Assembly: GCF_039909015.1 (NCBI RefSeq)
Contig: NZ_CP150919.1
Coordinates: 3,262,501 to 3,326,500, forward strand
Origin: Pseudomonas grandcourensis
Lineage (GTDB): Bacteria; Pseudomonadota; Gammaproteobacteria; Pseudomonadales; Pseudomonadaceae
DNA: 64,000 bases
Direction: 5' to 3'
The notes under the pieces: generated by a model
The model's database searches: none
Told to the model about the DNA's origin: nothing
What the model saw: only the letters and a program-made list of their open reading frames with translations
Program-made: the position numbers and the translations under genes
Shown here: piece by piece, positions 17,359 through 25,844 of the stretch
Numbering within the stretch: the first letter of the stretch is position 1
How the letters are laid out: each line of letters starts with the position of its first letter

Positions 17359-18342
17359 ATGAAGGGGAAGAATCTTCGCTATGTGAATGACAACCCCAGC
17401 CAGCCGACGCAAATGGTTCGAGCGGGATTCCTGTTGCTCGAGCACTTCTCGTTACCCGCGTTCACCCAGGCGCTGGATACGATTGTCACCGCCAATCTAC
17501 TGCGTCCCAAGCTGTTCTCGTCCCAGACGTTCGGCTTGAACGACGGGGAGGTCGTCAGTGATCTGGGCCTGGTCATCCGGCCAGATTCCCGTATCAATTG
17601 TTCGGTACTTCAAGACCTGGACCTGCTGGTCATTTGTGGCGGTTACCGGACAGAGCTCAGGGCTGGCGATGAGTTCATACACTTGTTGAAGACAGCCGCG
17701 GGCTTGGGCATCACGCTTGCCGGATTGTGGAATGGTGCTTGGTTCCTGGGGCGCGCCGGATTGCTCGCCGGCTACCGCTGCGCCATTCACCCCGAGCATC
17801 GCCCCGCACTGGCCGAGTTCTGCAAGGCGACACAGGTCAGCAGTGAGCCCTATGTGATTGACCGAGACCGGCTTACCGCCTCCAGTCCTTCCGGGGCATT
17901 CCACATGGCGCTGGACTGGATCAAGGGGCTGCACGATAAAGCGCTGGTCGAAGGTATCGAGGACATTCTCGCTTTTGAAGAGTCTCGCTACCGGCGCATC
18001 AAGCCGACAGAGAACATCTGTTTGAGTGCGCCGCTACGGGAGGTGGTCAAGCTGATGGATGCCAACCTCGAAGAACCCCTGGAGCTGGAGCAACTGGCGG
18101 CTTACGCCGGCCGCTCACGCCGGCAACTCGAACGCCTGTTCAGGGAGCAGTTGGGCACTACGCCGCAACGCTATTACCTGGAGTTGCGCATCACCGAAGC
18201 GCGTCGGCTCCTGCAGCATACCGAGCTCTCGCAAGTCGATGTACTGGTTGCCTGTGGCTTTGTTTCACCCAGCCATTTCAGCAAGTGCTACAGCTCCTAC
18301 TTTGGCTATCGCCCGTCGAAGGAAGTCCGGCTGGTCAAGTAA
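17359..18342 (+). CDS. GlxA-type AraC regulator with DJ-1/PfpI-like N-terminal domain
   Basis: About 327 residues. Residues about 20-190 form a class-I glutamine amidotransferase-like (DJ-1/PfpI) domain (MVRAGFLLLEHFSLPAFTQAL, DLDLLVICGGYR, ITLAGLWNGAWFLGRAGLLAG), where the usual elbow Cys is replaced by Trp-Asn. The C-terminal AraC domain has both HTH motifs (LEQLAAYAGRSRRQLERLF and VDVLVACGFVSPSHFSKCY). This architecture is that of GbdR, CdhR and LhpR, which control betaine, carnitine and hydroxyproline use in Pseudomonas. The start is uncertain: ATG 17359 has GGAGG only one base away, and a TTG at 17329 is possible. Confidence 0.88.
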   Translation: MKGKNLRYVNDNPSQPTQMVRAGFLLLEHFSLPAFTQALDTIVTANLLRPKLFSSQTFGLNDGEVVSDLGLVIRPDSRINCSVLQDLDLLVICGGYRTELRAGDEFIHLLKTAAGLGITLAGLWNGAWFLGRAGLLAGYRCAIHPEHRPALAEFCKATQVSSEPYVIDRDRLTASSPSGAFHMALDWIKGLHDKALVEGIEDILAFEESRYRRIKPTENICLSAPLREVVKLMDANLEEPLELEQLAAYAGRSRRQLERLFREQLGTTPQRYYLELRITEARRLLQHTELSQVDVLVACGFVSPSHFSKCYSSYFGYRPSKEVRLVK

Positions 18343-18555
18343 AGAAGCCGTGATTGAACAACCGCCATTCGTGAGGCGAACACGCTCAGGGATATGCCTG
18401 GGCGGTGTCACGACGATCATCCTTCTGATGTCGCAAGCGAAGCGGCCCTGACGCCTGTTTCCGCCAAAATCCGGCGCTCTGACGCCAGACAAAATCCGCC
18501 TCCTCAAAACCATCCGTCGCTTCGGGATAAAGGCTGTTTTGAATGTGTATTTTAA

Positions 18556-18567
18556 TTGTAGACACAA
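18556..18567. promoter_or_regulatory. Candidate GntR operator upstream of the second GntR gene
   Basis: TTGTAGACACAA is an imperfect palindrome with TTGT/ACAA arms, 75 bases before the second GntR start, in an AT-rich promoter. It resembles the TGTATACA site before the first GntR gene. Confidence 0.3.
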
Positions 18568-18641
18568 AGAATAATGTTGTTTTATAGTGAGAATACAGGT
18601 AGTAGACAGCGTTCACTCACCCGTACGAAGGTTTCTAATAA

Positions 18642-19364
18642 ATGGCTACCAAAGAACTCGATCTGCAGGCCACCGCGGATCTGCCCGTTGACCGTAAAGC
18701 TGTGCTGGGAGAGGCGTTGCGTCGCCGGATCCTGAGCATGGAGTTGGCACCTGGCGCCGTCGTTGACGAACTGGCCTTGTGCGACGAGTTCGGCCTTTCC
18801 CGACCCCCTGTGCGCGAGCTCATGCGGCAGATGGCGGCCGAGGGATACATCGATCTTGAAGCGAACCGTGCCGCCCGCGTTTCGTCAATGAGCTACCAGT
18901 CGCTCAGAAGCTTTTTCCTGGCAGCACCGTTGATCTACATCGCCACCACCCAATTGGCGGCTGCCCATGCAACGCCATCGGAGATTGCAGAGCTTAAGCG
19001 CATCCAGGCGTTCTTCCGTACGGCCATCGAGGAAAAGGATGTAGAGAAGCGCGTGCTCTATAACGACGAGTTCCATTTGCAGATCGGCAAGATGGCGCAC
19101 AACGCTTACTTGATGCCAAGCCTGCAACGCTTGCTGATTGACCATGCGCGGCTGGGGAAGATCTTCTATCGCCATCCCACGACAGTGGACATGCAAGAAG
19201 ATCTGGAAGTGGCGGCGCAACAACATGACGACATGATCAGTGCCATTGAAAACCACGATCAGGTTCTGGCGGGAGATATCGTGCGCGCGCATCTGGAATT
19301 GTCGCGTCGCCGAATGTCCGAATACGCTGCGCCGGAAGGGTTGGATGTAGCGCTTACCTACTAA
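18642..19364 (+). CDS. GntR-family regulator with FCD domain (second copy)
   Basis: A 240-residue protein with winged helix (LALCDEFGLSRPPVRELMRQMAAEGYID) and FCD domain (YNDEFHLQIGKMAHNAYLMPSLQRLLIDHARLG). It shares whole stretches of pattern with the GntR at 11615, including the positions LRSFFLAAPLIYIA/LRNFFLVAPMVYAA, so the two are paralogs. It stands directly upstream of the FAD oxidoreductase gene, suggesting that each regulator controls one half of the island, transport and catabolism, or that they form mixed dimers. Confidence 0.92.
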   Translation: MATKELDLQATADLPVDRKAVLGEALRRRILSMELAPGAVVDELALCDEFGLSRPPVRELMRQMAAEGYIDLEANRAARVSSMSYQSLRSFFLAAPLIYIATTQLAAAHATPSEIAELKRIQAFFRTAIEEKDVEKRVLYNDEFHLQIGKMAHNAYLMPSLQRLLIDHARLGKIFYRHPTTVDMQEDLEVAAQQHDDMISAIENHDQVLAGDIVRAHLELSRRRMSEYAAPEGLDVALTY

Positions 19365-19461
19365 AGCAGTACCGATGCCACTTGCATGAACAGTGTGACG
19401 AAAACGTGCAGAAGGGACGCTTTTAGTAACTACAAATATAAAAGAGCCCAGGTCGCGAAAA

Positions 19462-20781
19462 ATGGCAAAAATCAGATACACACCTGCAGATGACTCTACA
19501 TGCGGCTGGTTCCACCTCAGCCAGTCGAGAGTGGCCCGTCCCTCTCACTCGGGTATCCGCTCGGCCCGATGGGTCGTGCTGGGTGCCGGGTTTACCGGGC
19601 TTGCGGCAGCTCGCCAACTGGCGCTGAATTTTCCAGATGACGAGATTGTCCTGATCGAGGCCCAGGAGGTCGGTTACGGGGCCTCCGGCAGAAATGCCGG
19701 CTTCGCCATCGACCTGCCACACGATATCGGTGCCGATGATTACATCGGCGATATCAAGACGGCAAAAATCAGTATGGCGTTGAACCTGACAGGGCAGCAC
19801 ATTCTGAAGAGCCTCGTGGAAAAACACCGGATCGACTGTCAGTTCCGCATGTGCGGGAAGTATCAGGCTGCCATTGAAGACCGGGGCATCGCGGTTCTGG
19901 ATGCTTATCGCCGTGGCCTGGACAAGCTCGGTCAAGAATACGAAGTGATCGAAGAGAAAGACTTGCCGGACCACATCGGCACGCCTTTCTATCGCAAGGC
20001 ACTGTTCACCCCGGGCACGGCACTCATCCAGCCGGCCGCCTTGGTCAAGGGCCTGGCCGACAGCCTGCCGGCCAACGTGACGCTTTATGAAAACACGCCG
20101 ATTACCGACGTGGAGTATGGCGACAAAACCATCCTCTCCCATAAGAACGGTCGTATTGTTGCGGACAAGTTGCTGCTGACCAATAACGCGTTCGCCATGA
20201 GCTTCGGCTTTCTGAAAGGGCGCATGCTGCCGATCTTCACCTACGGCAGCCTGACCCGGCAGCTGACGGAAGAAGAGCAGGCACGCCTGGGAGGCCGGCC
20301 TTATTGGGGCGTGATTCCTGCCGACCCTTTCGGCACCACATTGCGCCGGACAACGGATAACCGCCTGCTGGTGCGTAACAGCTTCAGCTTCAATGCAGAT
20401 GGACGCAGCCATCAGAAATACCTGGAGCGGTTTATCCAGCGACACAAGGATTCGTTCGATCGCAGGTTTCCCATGCTCCCCGATGTCAATTTCGAGTACA
20501 CCTGGGGCGGGTCGCTGGCGTTGTCGCGCAACCACATGGCGCACTTCGGGCAACTGGCCAACAACGTCTACGGTGCACTCTGCTGCAATGGATTGGGCGT
20601 GACCCGCGGCACGGTGACAGGCACCTTGCTGGCCGACTGGCTGGCAGGCAAGAAGGACCCGCTTATCGACTTTCTATTGTCGTCCCCAGGGCCTAACAGA
20701 AACCCACCGGAACCCTTACTTTCAGCAGGTGTGAATATGAACTTGTTGTGGGGACAGTGCCGGGCCGGGAAAGAAAGCTGA
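19462..20781 (+). CDS. FAD-dependent amine/D-amino-acid oxidoreductase (PuuB/DadA-like)
   Basis: A 439-residue DAO-family flavoprotein. The FAD-binding Rossmann motif is WVVLGAGFTGLAAARQ (Gly41-x-Gly43-xx-Gly46), followed by GYGASGRNAGFAID at about residues 71-84, typical of gamma-glutamylputrescine oxidase (PuuB) and related amine oxidases. The C-terminal FAD contact is GALCCNGLGVTRGTVTG. It should oxidise a C-N bond in a secondary amine or D-amino acid made from the imported compound. A soluble cytoplasmic location is expected. Nothing next to it suggests polyamine use, so a PuuB label would go too far. Confidence 0.9.
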   Translation: MAKIRYTPADDSTCGWFHLSQSRVARPSHSGIRSARWVVLGAGFTGLAAARQLALNFPDDEIVLIEAQEVGYGASGRNAGFAIDLPHDIGADDYIGDIKTAKISMALNLTGQHILKSLVEKHRIDCQFRMCGKYQAAIEDRGIAVLDAYRRGLDKLGQEYEVIEEKDLPDHIGTPFYRKALFTPGTALIQPAALVKGLADSLPANVTLYENTPITDVEYGDKTILSHKNGRIVADKLLLTNNAFAMSFGFLKGRMLPIFTYGSLTRQLTEEEQARLGGRPYWGVIPADPFGTTLRRTTDNRLLVRNSFSFNADGRSHQKYLERFIQRHKDSFDRRFPMLPDVNFEYTWGGSLALSRNHMAHFGQLANNVYGALCCNGLGVTRGTVTGTLLADWLAGKKDPLIDFLLSSPGPNRNPPEPLLSAGVNMNLLWGQCRAGKES

Positions 20782-20953
20782 TTGCGCAACACTCTGACAG
20801 ACAAGTTAAACGTTAAATAATTGGTTAGAAGTTCTTGGCTTATTGGCTAGTCCATCAAGGCTGATGGTTTCTTATCGAGGCGGCTTTGATTCGCCCGGAT
20901 TTTGGGTTTGCGCTTCAGCCCTCTGAATGACCGAAGCGAAATAGGAGATAATA

Positions 20954-22285
20954 ATGACAAGTCCTAATACCTCTATTGAGGATGTTCCTCTCAATAACTT
21001 TCACCGTTTACTGACAGCCCGTTCCGGGGGCGGGTCGTTTGTAGACGGTTATGTACTGAGCATTATCGGTATAGCGATGATGCAAATAACTTCCGCTCTG
21101 AATTTGTCGGAGTTCTGGCAAGGAATGATTGCCGCATCGGCACTCATGGGGGTGTTTTTTGGTGGTTTCATCGGTGGCTGGTTGACCGACAGGCTGGGTC
21201 GCAAAAAGGTTTATTTCGTTGGGCCTACGCTCTTCATCGTTTGTTCGTTGGCACAGTTTTGGGTCGAGTCCGCGCCGGTGTTGTTCGCCCTCAGATTTAT
21301 CATCGGTCTGGCGGTGGGTATTGAATACCCGGTGGCCACGTCGTTGTTGGTCGAGTTCCTGCCGAAGAAACAACGCGGCCCAAGGCTCGCGGCGCTGACC
21401 ATCCTGTGGTTTGCCGGTGCGGCGTTTGCCTACGTTGTCGGCACTTCAATCCTTAATGTAGGTGGGGATGACGCCTGGCGTTATGCCCTGGCGAGTACCA
21501 CCGTCATCGGGCTGATGCTGCTAATACTGCGTGTCGGCACCCCTGAGTCCGCGCGCTGGCTCTTGAGCAAGGGGCGCGAGGCTGATGCCGAGCGCGTGAT
21601 CAAGCATGTGTACGGTCAGCACTATTCGCTTCGAGATCTTCCTGAAGAGCCCGACCAGAGGAAAATGTCATTCCGGGATTTGCTTCACTCCGGCTATGGG
21701 AAACGCTTGTTCTTTGTTTCCGTCTTTTGGTCCTGCTCGATCATTCCGGTTTTTGCAGTCTATGCGTTCGCCCCCAAGGTTCTCCTGGCGTTGAATCTGA
21801 AAGGGGAGTGGGCTTCATACGGTTCCATGATCATCACCATGCTGTTTGTTGTGGGTTGTGTATTCGCGACAAGGCTGATCAACACGATTGGCCGGCGCTG
21901 CATGCTGATTCACAGCTTTCTATGGTCGGGCCTGGCCTTGTTGGGCTTGGCGACTTTTTCCCACAGCAATGAAGTGCTGGTGCTCTTCCTGTTCGGCGCC
22001 TACGCGGTGTTTATCGGTGGAGCACAAGTTCTGCAGCTTGTTTATCCCAACGAGTTGTTCCCTACAGAAATTCGCGCATTTGCCGTCGGCATCGGAACTT
22101 CCCTTTCCCGTGTGGGAGCAGCGGTCGGCACTTACCTGGTACCTGTTTCGCTACAGACGCTGGGTATCGGCAACACGATGTATGTGGCCGCCGTGGTCAC
22201 CTTTGTCGGCCTGATGGCTGCTTGGGCCATGGCACCTGAAACACGTTCGTTGAACTTGCGCGAGGCAGCGGCGCTGAGCAGTTGA
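20954..22285 (+). CDS. MFS permease of the sugar/organic-acid porter type
   Basis: A 443-residue transporter starting at ATG 20954 behind AGGAG. It has about 12 helices with GGWLTDRLGRKKVYFVG after helix 2, RFIIGLAVGIEYPVATSL in helix 4 and VYPNELFPTEIRAFAVG in the second half, the signature of the sugar porter/AAHS branch. It lies between the FAD oxidase and the DHDPS-family gene on the same strand, so it probably brings in a pathway substrate or intermediate as a second route besides the ABC importer. Confidence 0.88.
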   Translation: MTSPNTSIEDVPLNNFHRLLTARSGGGSFVDGYVLSIIGIAMMQITSALNLSEFWQGMIAASALMGVFFGGFIGGWLTDRLGRKKVYFVGPTLFIVCSLAQFWVESAPVLFALRFIIGLAVGIEYPVATSLLVEFLPKKQRGPRLAALTILWFAGAAFAYVVGTSILNVGGDDAWRYALASTTVIGLMLLILRVGTPESARWLLSKGREADAERVIKHVYGQHYSLRDLPEEPDQRKMSFRDLLHSGYGKRLFFVSVFWSCSIIPVFAVYAFAPKVLLALNLKGEWASYGSMIITMLFVVGCVFATRLINTIGRRCMLIHSFLWSGLALLGLATFSHSNEVLVLFLFGAYAVFIGGAQVLQLVYPNELFPTEIRAFAVGIGTSLSRVGAAVGTYLVPVSLQTLGIGNTMYVAAVVTFVGLMAAWAMAPETRSLNLREAAALSS

Positions 22286-22380
22286 GAAGTTGCAACTGAG
22301 CCGTAGGCAATGAGTTGTCCCTGATAAATGGCGGTGGACGCCAGGTTGAATAACATTCCCTTAGTGATGGAGAGGCAATC

Positions 22381-23286
22381 ATGAAATTCGAAGGCATTTA
22401 TACCCCGGCAATCACTCCTTTGACCGCGAGCGGTGAAATCGACAAGGCCGCTTTCGCCGACGTGCTGGAGTACCTGATCGAGTCGAAAGTGCACGGCATT
22501 ATCATTGGTGGTTCGACCGGCGAGTATTACGCCCATACCTCTCAAGAGCGTATCGAACTGGCGACCCAGGCTAAAGATGTCATCGGCGGACGCCTGCCGC
22601 TGGTGGTTGGTACCGGTGCAATCCGCACTGAAGACTCCGTCGAATACGCCAAGGCTGCTCGCGAGATCAAGGCCGATGCGATTCTGGTGGGCTCTCCGCC
22701 GTATGCATTGCCTACCGAGAAAGAAAACGCCATCCATGCGCTGACCGTGGATCGCGCTGCCGACTTGCCGATCATGCTCTACAACTACCCGGCACGCATG
22801 GGCGTCAGCATGGGCCCGGAGTATTTCGCGGCCGTTGCCGAAAGCAAAAACATCGTGGCCATCAAGGAAAGCTCCGGCGACATGGCGCAAGTCCATCGCC
22901 TGGCCCGGGAATACCCGAACATCAGCCTGTCCTGTGGCTGGGATGACCAGGCGCTGGAGTTCTTCGCCTGGGGTGCACGCAGCTGGGTGTGCGCCGGATC
23001 GAACTTCATTCCCCGTGAGCACGTTGCGCTCTACGAAGCCTGCGTCGTGGAAAAAGACTTCGATAAAGGCCGCAAGATCATGAGCGCCTTCATGCCGCTG
23101 ATGGACTTCCTGGAAAGCGGTAAATTCGTGCAGTCGATCAAGGTTGGCTGCGAGTTGAACGGCCTGCGCACCGGCGGCGTGCGTTCGCCTCTGCAACCTC
23201 TTTACGAGCACGAGAAACAGGCCTTGCAAGACATCATCACCACCCTGAAACGTGACGTCGCCCAGGTGACCGGGAGCGCAAAATGA
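22381..23286 (+). CDS. Dihydrodipicolinate synthase/NAL-family class I aldolase or deaminase
   Basis: A 301-residue TIM-barrel protein. The pyruvate-binding motif GGSTGE is at residues 43-48, the conserved Tyr lies in MLYNYPARMG (about 132-141) and the Schiff-base Lys162 in AIKESSGD. Family members cleave or form keto-acid bonds, or hydrolytically deaminate 4-hydroxy-pyrroline-carboxylate in hydroxyproline breakdown. The lack of dapA context and the overlap with the aldehyde dehydrogenase gene (ATGA, four bases) indicate a catabolic role here. GAGAGG precedes the start. Confidence 0.9.
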   Translation: MKFEGIYTPAITPLTASGEIDKAAFADVLEYLIESKVHGIIIGGSTGEYYAHTSQERIELATQAKDVIGGRLPLVVGTGAIRTEDSVEYAKAAREIKADAILVGSPPYALPTEKENAIHALTVDRAADLPIMLYNYPARMGVSMGPEYFAAVAESKNIVAIKESSGDMAQVHRLAREYPNISLSCGWDDQALEFFAWGARSWVCAGSNFIPREHVALYEACVVEKDFDKGRKIMSAFMPLMDFLESGKFVQSIKVGCELNGLRTGGVRSPLQPLYEHEKQALQDIITTLKRDVAQVTGSAK

Positions 23287-24779
23287 CTGGCCTTCTCAGC
23301 GCGGCGGAATATGCCGCCATCGCCCGGGGCCTGAAGTTCCCGACTCAGTCGTTCGTCAACGGTGAGTCCTACACATCGGTGTCGGGCAAAACCTTTACCA
23401 CAACCAATCCGGCGACCAATGACGTGCTGGCCGAGATCACGGCCTGCAATGCTCAAGACGTTGACTTCGCAGTGGCCAAGGCCAAGGAGGCCTTCGAAGA
23501 TGGTCGCTGGCATAAATTGAGCCCTGGCGAGCGCAAGAAGGTGTTGCTGCGCTTTGCTGACCTGCTGGAGCAGAATTCCCACGAGCTTTCTGTCCTGGAA
23601 AGTCTGGATAGCGGTAAACCCGTTCGCGAGTGCCAACTCACGGATGTTCCGGAAACCATTCACATGATCCGCTGGCATGCAGAGCTGATCGACAAGATCT
23701 ACGACAGCACCGCACCGGTCGGCTCCGGTGCGTTGAGCCTGGTGGTGCGTGAAGCCATCGGGGTCGTCGGCCTGGTGCTGCCCTGGAACTTCCCGCTGCT
23801 GATGCTGGCGTGGAAAATCGGCCCTTCGCTGGCCGCGGGCTGCTCCATCATCGTCAAACCGGCCAAGGAAACCACCTTGACGGCACTGCGGGTCGCCGAA
23901 CTGGCTCATGAGGCAGGCGTGCCCGCCGGTGTGTTCAACGTGCTGTCGGGCGGCGGCGGTGAAGTGGGCGAGCCGCTTGGCCGGCACATGGACGTGTCCA
24001 TGGTCAGCTTCACCGGTTCGACAGCCACCGGCCGCAAGTTCCTTAACTACGCGGCGGATTCGAACCTCAAGCGCATTGTGCTGGAGTGTGGCGGCAAGAA
24101 CCCGGCAGTGGTGATGGATGACATCGAAGACCTGGATCTGGTCGCCAGCCACGTCGTCAACGGCGCGTTCTGGAACATGGGCGAAAACTGCTCGGCGTCC
24201 TCGCGCTTGATCGTGCATGCGGACATCAAGGACGAGTTGTTGAAGCGCATCGGCGTGCAGATGCGCGAATGGAAGATGGGCAATCCACTGGATCCGGACA
24301 ATCGCCTTGGCGCCATGGTCAGCAAAGCCCATTTCGAGAAGGTTCGCTCCTACCTCGAGCAAGCGGCCGTTGAGAAACTCGACGTCGTTTATGGCGGCAA
24401 CACCAAGAGTGACATCTTCGTCGAGCCTACCGTTGTCGATGGCGTAGGTGTCGATAGCAAACTGTTCCAGGAAGAGATCTTCGGCCCTGTGCTGGCGGTC
24501 ACGACGTTCAACACCGTTGACGAAGCCATCGCTCTGGCCAATGACTCGGTGTATGGCCTGGCGGCATCGGTCTACACCGACAACCTGCGTAACGCCATCA
24601 AGCTCTCGCGGGAAATTCGCGCGGGGATCGTGACGGTCAACTGCTTCGGTGAGGGTGATGCTTCCACGCCGTTTGGTGGCTACAAGGAGTCCGGGTTTGG
24701 CGGGCGCGACAAGTCCATCTGGGCCCACGATCAGTACACCGAAATCAAGACCATCTGGATCGACGTCTCTGAGCGGTAA
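23283..24779 (+). CDS. NAD(P)+-dependent aldehyde dehydrogenase (PuuC/KauB-like)
   Basis: A 498-residue protein of normal length. The NAD fold shows PWNFPLLMLAWKIGP and FTGSTATG; the catalytic residues are Glu268 in LECGGKNP and Cys303 in GENCSASSRL. It is closest in pattern to PuuC/KauB-type enzymes that oxidise omega-amino or semialdehydes. Its start overlaps the lyase stop, so the lyase or deaminase product is very likely its substrate, for example alpha-ketoglutarate semialdehyde if the pathway follows the hydroxyproline route. Confidence 0.92.
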   Translation: MTGLLSAAEYAAIARGLKFPTQSFVNGESYTSVSGKTFTTTNPATNDVLAEITACNAQDVDFAVAKAKEAFEDGRWHKLSPGERKKVLLRFADLLEQNSHELSVLESLDSGKPVRECQLTDVPETIHMIRWHAELIDKIYDSTAPVGSGALSLVVREAIGVVGLVLPWNFPLLMLAWKIGPSLAAGCSIIVKPAKETTLTALRVAELAHEAGVPAGVFNVLSGGGGEVGEPLGRHMDVSMVSFTGSTATGRKFLNYAADSNLKRIVLECGGKNPAVVMDDIEDLDLVASHVVNGAFWNMGENCSASSRLIVHADIKDELLKRIGVQMREWKMGNPLDPDNRLGAMVSKAHFEKVRSYLEQAAVEKLDVVYGGNTKSDIFVEPTVVDGVGVDSKLFQEEIFGPVLAVTTFNTVDEAIALANDSVYGLAASVYTDNLRNAIKLSREIRAGIVTVNCFGEGDASTPFGGYKESGFGGRDKSIWAHDQYTEIKTIWIDVSER

Positions 24780-24809
24780 TCTACCGAACGGATGACAGCG
24801 GTATGCACG

Positions 24810-24841
24810 CCCATCCCGAATACCACGAATGTCGGGATGGG
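24810..24841. terminator. Strong hairpin after the aldehyde dehydrogenase gene
   Basis: A perfect 10-bp stem (CCCATCCCGA/TCGGGATGGG) with a 12-base loop starts 31 bases after the dehydrogenase stop. No T-run follows, so it is a terminator or 3' stability element of the island transcript rather than a textbook intrinsic terminator. Confidence 0.45.
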
Positions 24842-24918
24842 GGCTGCATCAAGCAATGGCAAAAAATAAAATGCCAATTGAATGTACCCGTTATTTGCCG
24901 TCCATACTCCCGGACGGC

Positions 24919-25527
24919 TCATCCCTGTTTGGTGGAAAAAATCGCCGGCATCTGGAGATGCTTGTAGATGGCGAGAAACCTCAGGCCGAAGGTGAAAATC
25001 AATGCAATCCAACCGGCAACCCAGATCGAGGGGAATACGTCGCGTAGCAGAACATAGAGCGTGCATCCCAGCAAAATTGGCGTGGCATAGATGTCACGTG
25101 ACATCAGCAGCGAGACTCTTCCGGCCAGGACATCCCGCGCGATGCCACCTCCGATGCTGGTCAGCACCCCCATCATCACGGCCAATGGCGCTGCAAGATG
25201 CAATGCCAGGACTTTCTCGGTTGCCGCCAATCCGAACAGCGCTGCCGCTAATCCATCAAGGTAAAGCAACAGTCGATAACGCTGCTGCAGCCTTTGGGTC
25301 AGAAAAAACGCCAGCAGTGCTGCCAGCAAGGCGGCCCAAATGTAATTGAAGTCGGCAATCCAGAAGATCGGAAGATCCAGCAACAGATCGCGCAGGGTGC
25401 CGCCGCCAATAGCCGTGATGATTCCGAGCACCACAGCACCAAACAAATCGACATCCGCTTTCTTGATGGCCAGCACACCTGTGATGGAAAACACCGCAAT
25501 ACCTAGCATTTCCTGGAGATAAAGCAT
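24919..25527 (-). CDS. TRIC-like cation channel family membrane protein (UPF0126, YicG/YadS type)
   Basis: A 202-residue protein starting MLYLQEMLGIAVFSITG; the start at 25527 has AGGGA 8 bases upstream and was chosen over an in-frame codon at 25566. Seven helices are arranged as two repeats, each with the conserved glycine turn: GIITAIGGGTLRDLLLD and GVLTSIGGGIARDVLAG. Prokaryotic TRIC proteins form trimeric monovalent cation channels. UPF0126 members in E. coli are linked to glycine transport, which would fit an amino-acid catabolism neighbourhood, but that is inference. Confidence 0.88.
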   Translation of the reverse strand: MLYLQEMLGIAVFSITGVLAIKKADVDLFGAVVLGIITAIGGGTLRDLLLDLPIFWIADFNYIWAALLAALLAFFLTQRLQQRYRLLLYLDGLAAALFGLAATEKVLALHLAAPLAVMMGVLTSIGGGIARDVLAGRVSLLMSRDIYATPILLGCTLYVLLRDVFPSIWVAGWIALIFTFGLRFLAIYKHLQMPAIFSTKQG

Positions 25528-25572
25528 CTTGCATTCCCTTCTCAGGTGACCCGGCAGTAGAGCCAAGTAAGT

Positions 25573-25788
25573 ATGGTCAATATGAAAGCCAGTAACGCGA
25601 AAATGCTCTCAACCCTGATCAGTGCCATGGGCTCGGACCGGATGGGCGCGTCCATTGATTCAGCGCTGCGAAGTATCCTGGGATTCGATATGAGCTGCGG
25701 CTATTTTTATATGGGCTCGGAAAGTACGGAGGCGAGATCCGAAGATGCGTTGGTTCACATCCTTTCCGGCGGTTCATCAACTATCTGA
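25573..25788 (+). pseudogene. Small ORF, possible N-terminal remnant of a LuxR-type regulator
   Basis: A 71-residue frame reading MLSTLISAMGSDRMGASIDSAL and then RSILGFDMSCGYFYMG. The pattern resembles the N-terminal sensing part of LuxR-family HTH regulators of Pseudomonas, with the rest missing. No obvious ribosome site precedes it. It could equally be a short hypothetical protein; evidence is thin. Confidence 0.3.
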
Positions 25789-25844
25789 CGGGGCCACTCT
25801 GAAAAGACAGTGGTCGTTTCCCGATTGCGGACAAGGAGCTTTCA

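Noticed and set aside
23202..24728. A 508-codon open frame on the minus strand opposite the aldehyde dehydrogenase gene
   Set aside because: It is antisense to a clear gene with catalytic residues, has no recognisable domain, and arises from GC-rich codon bias.
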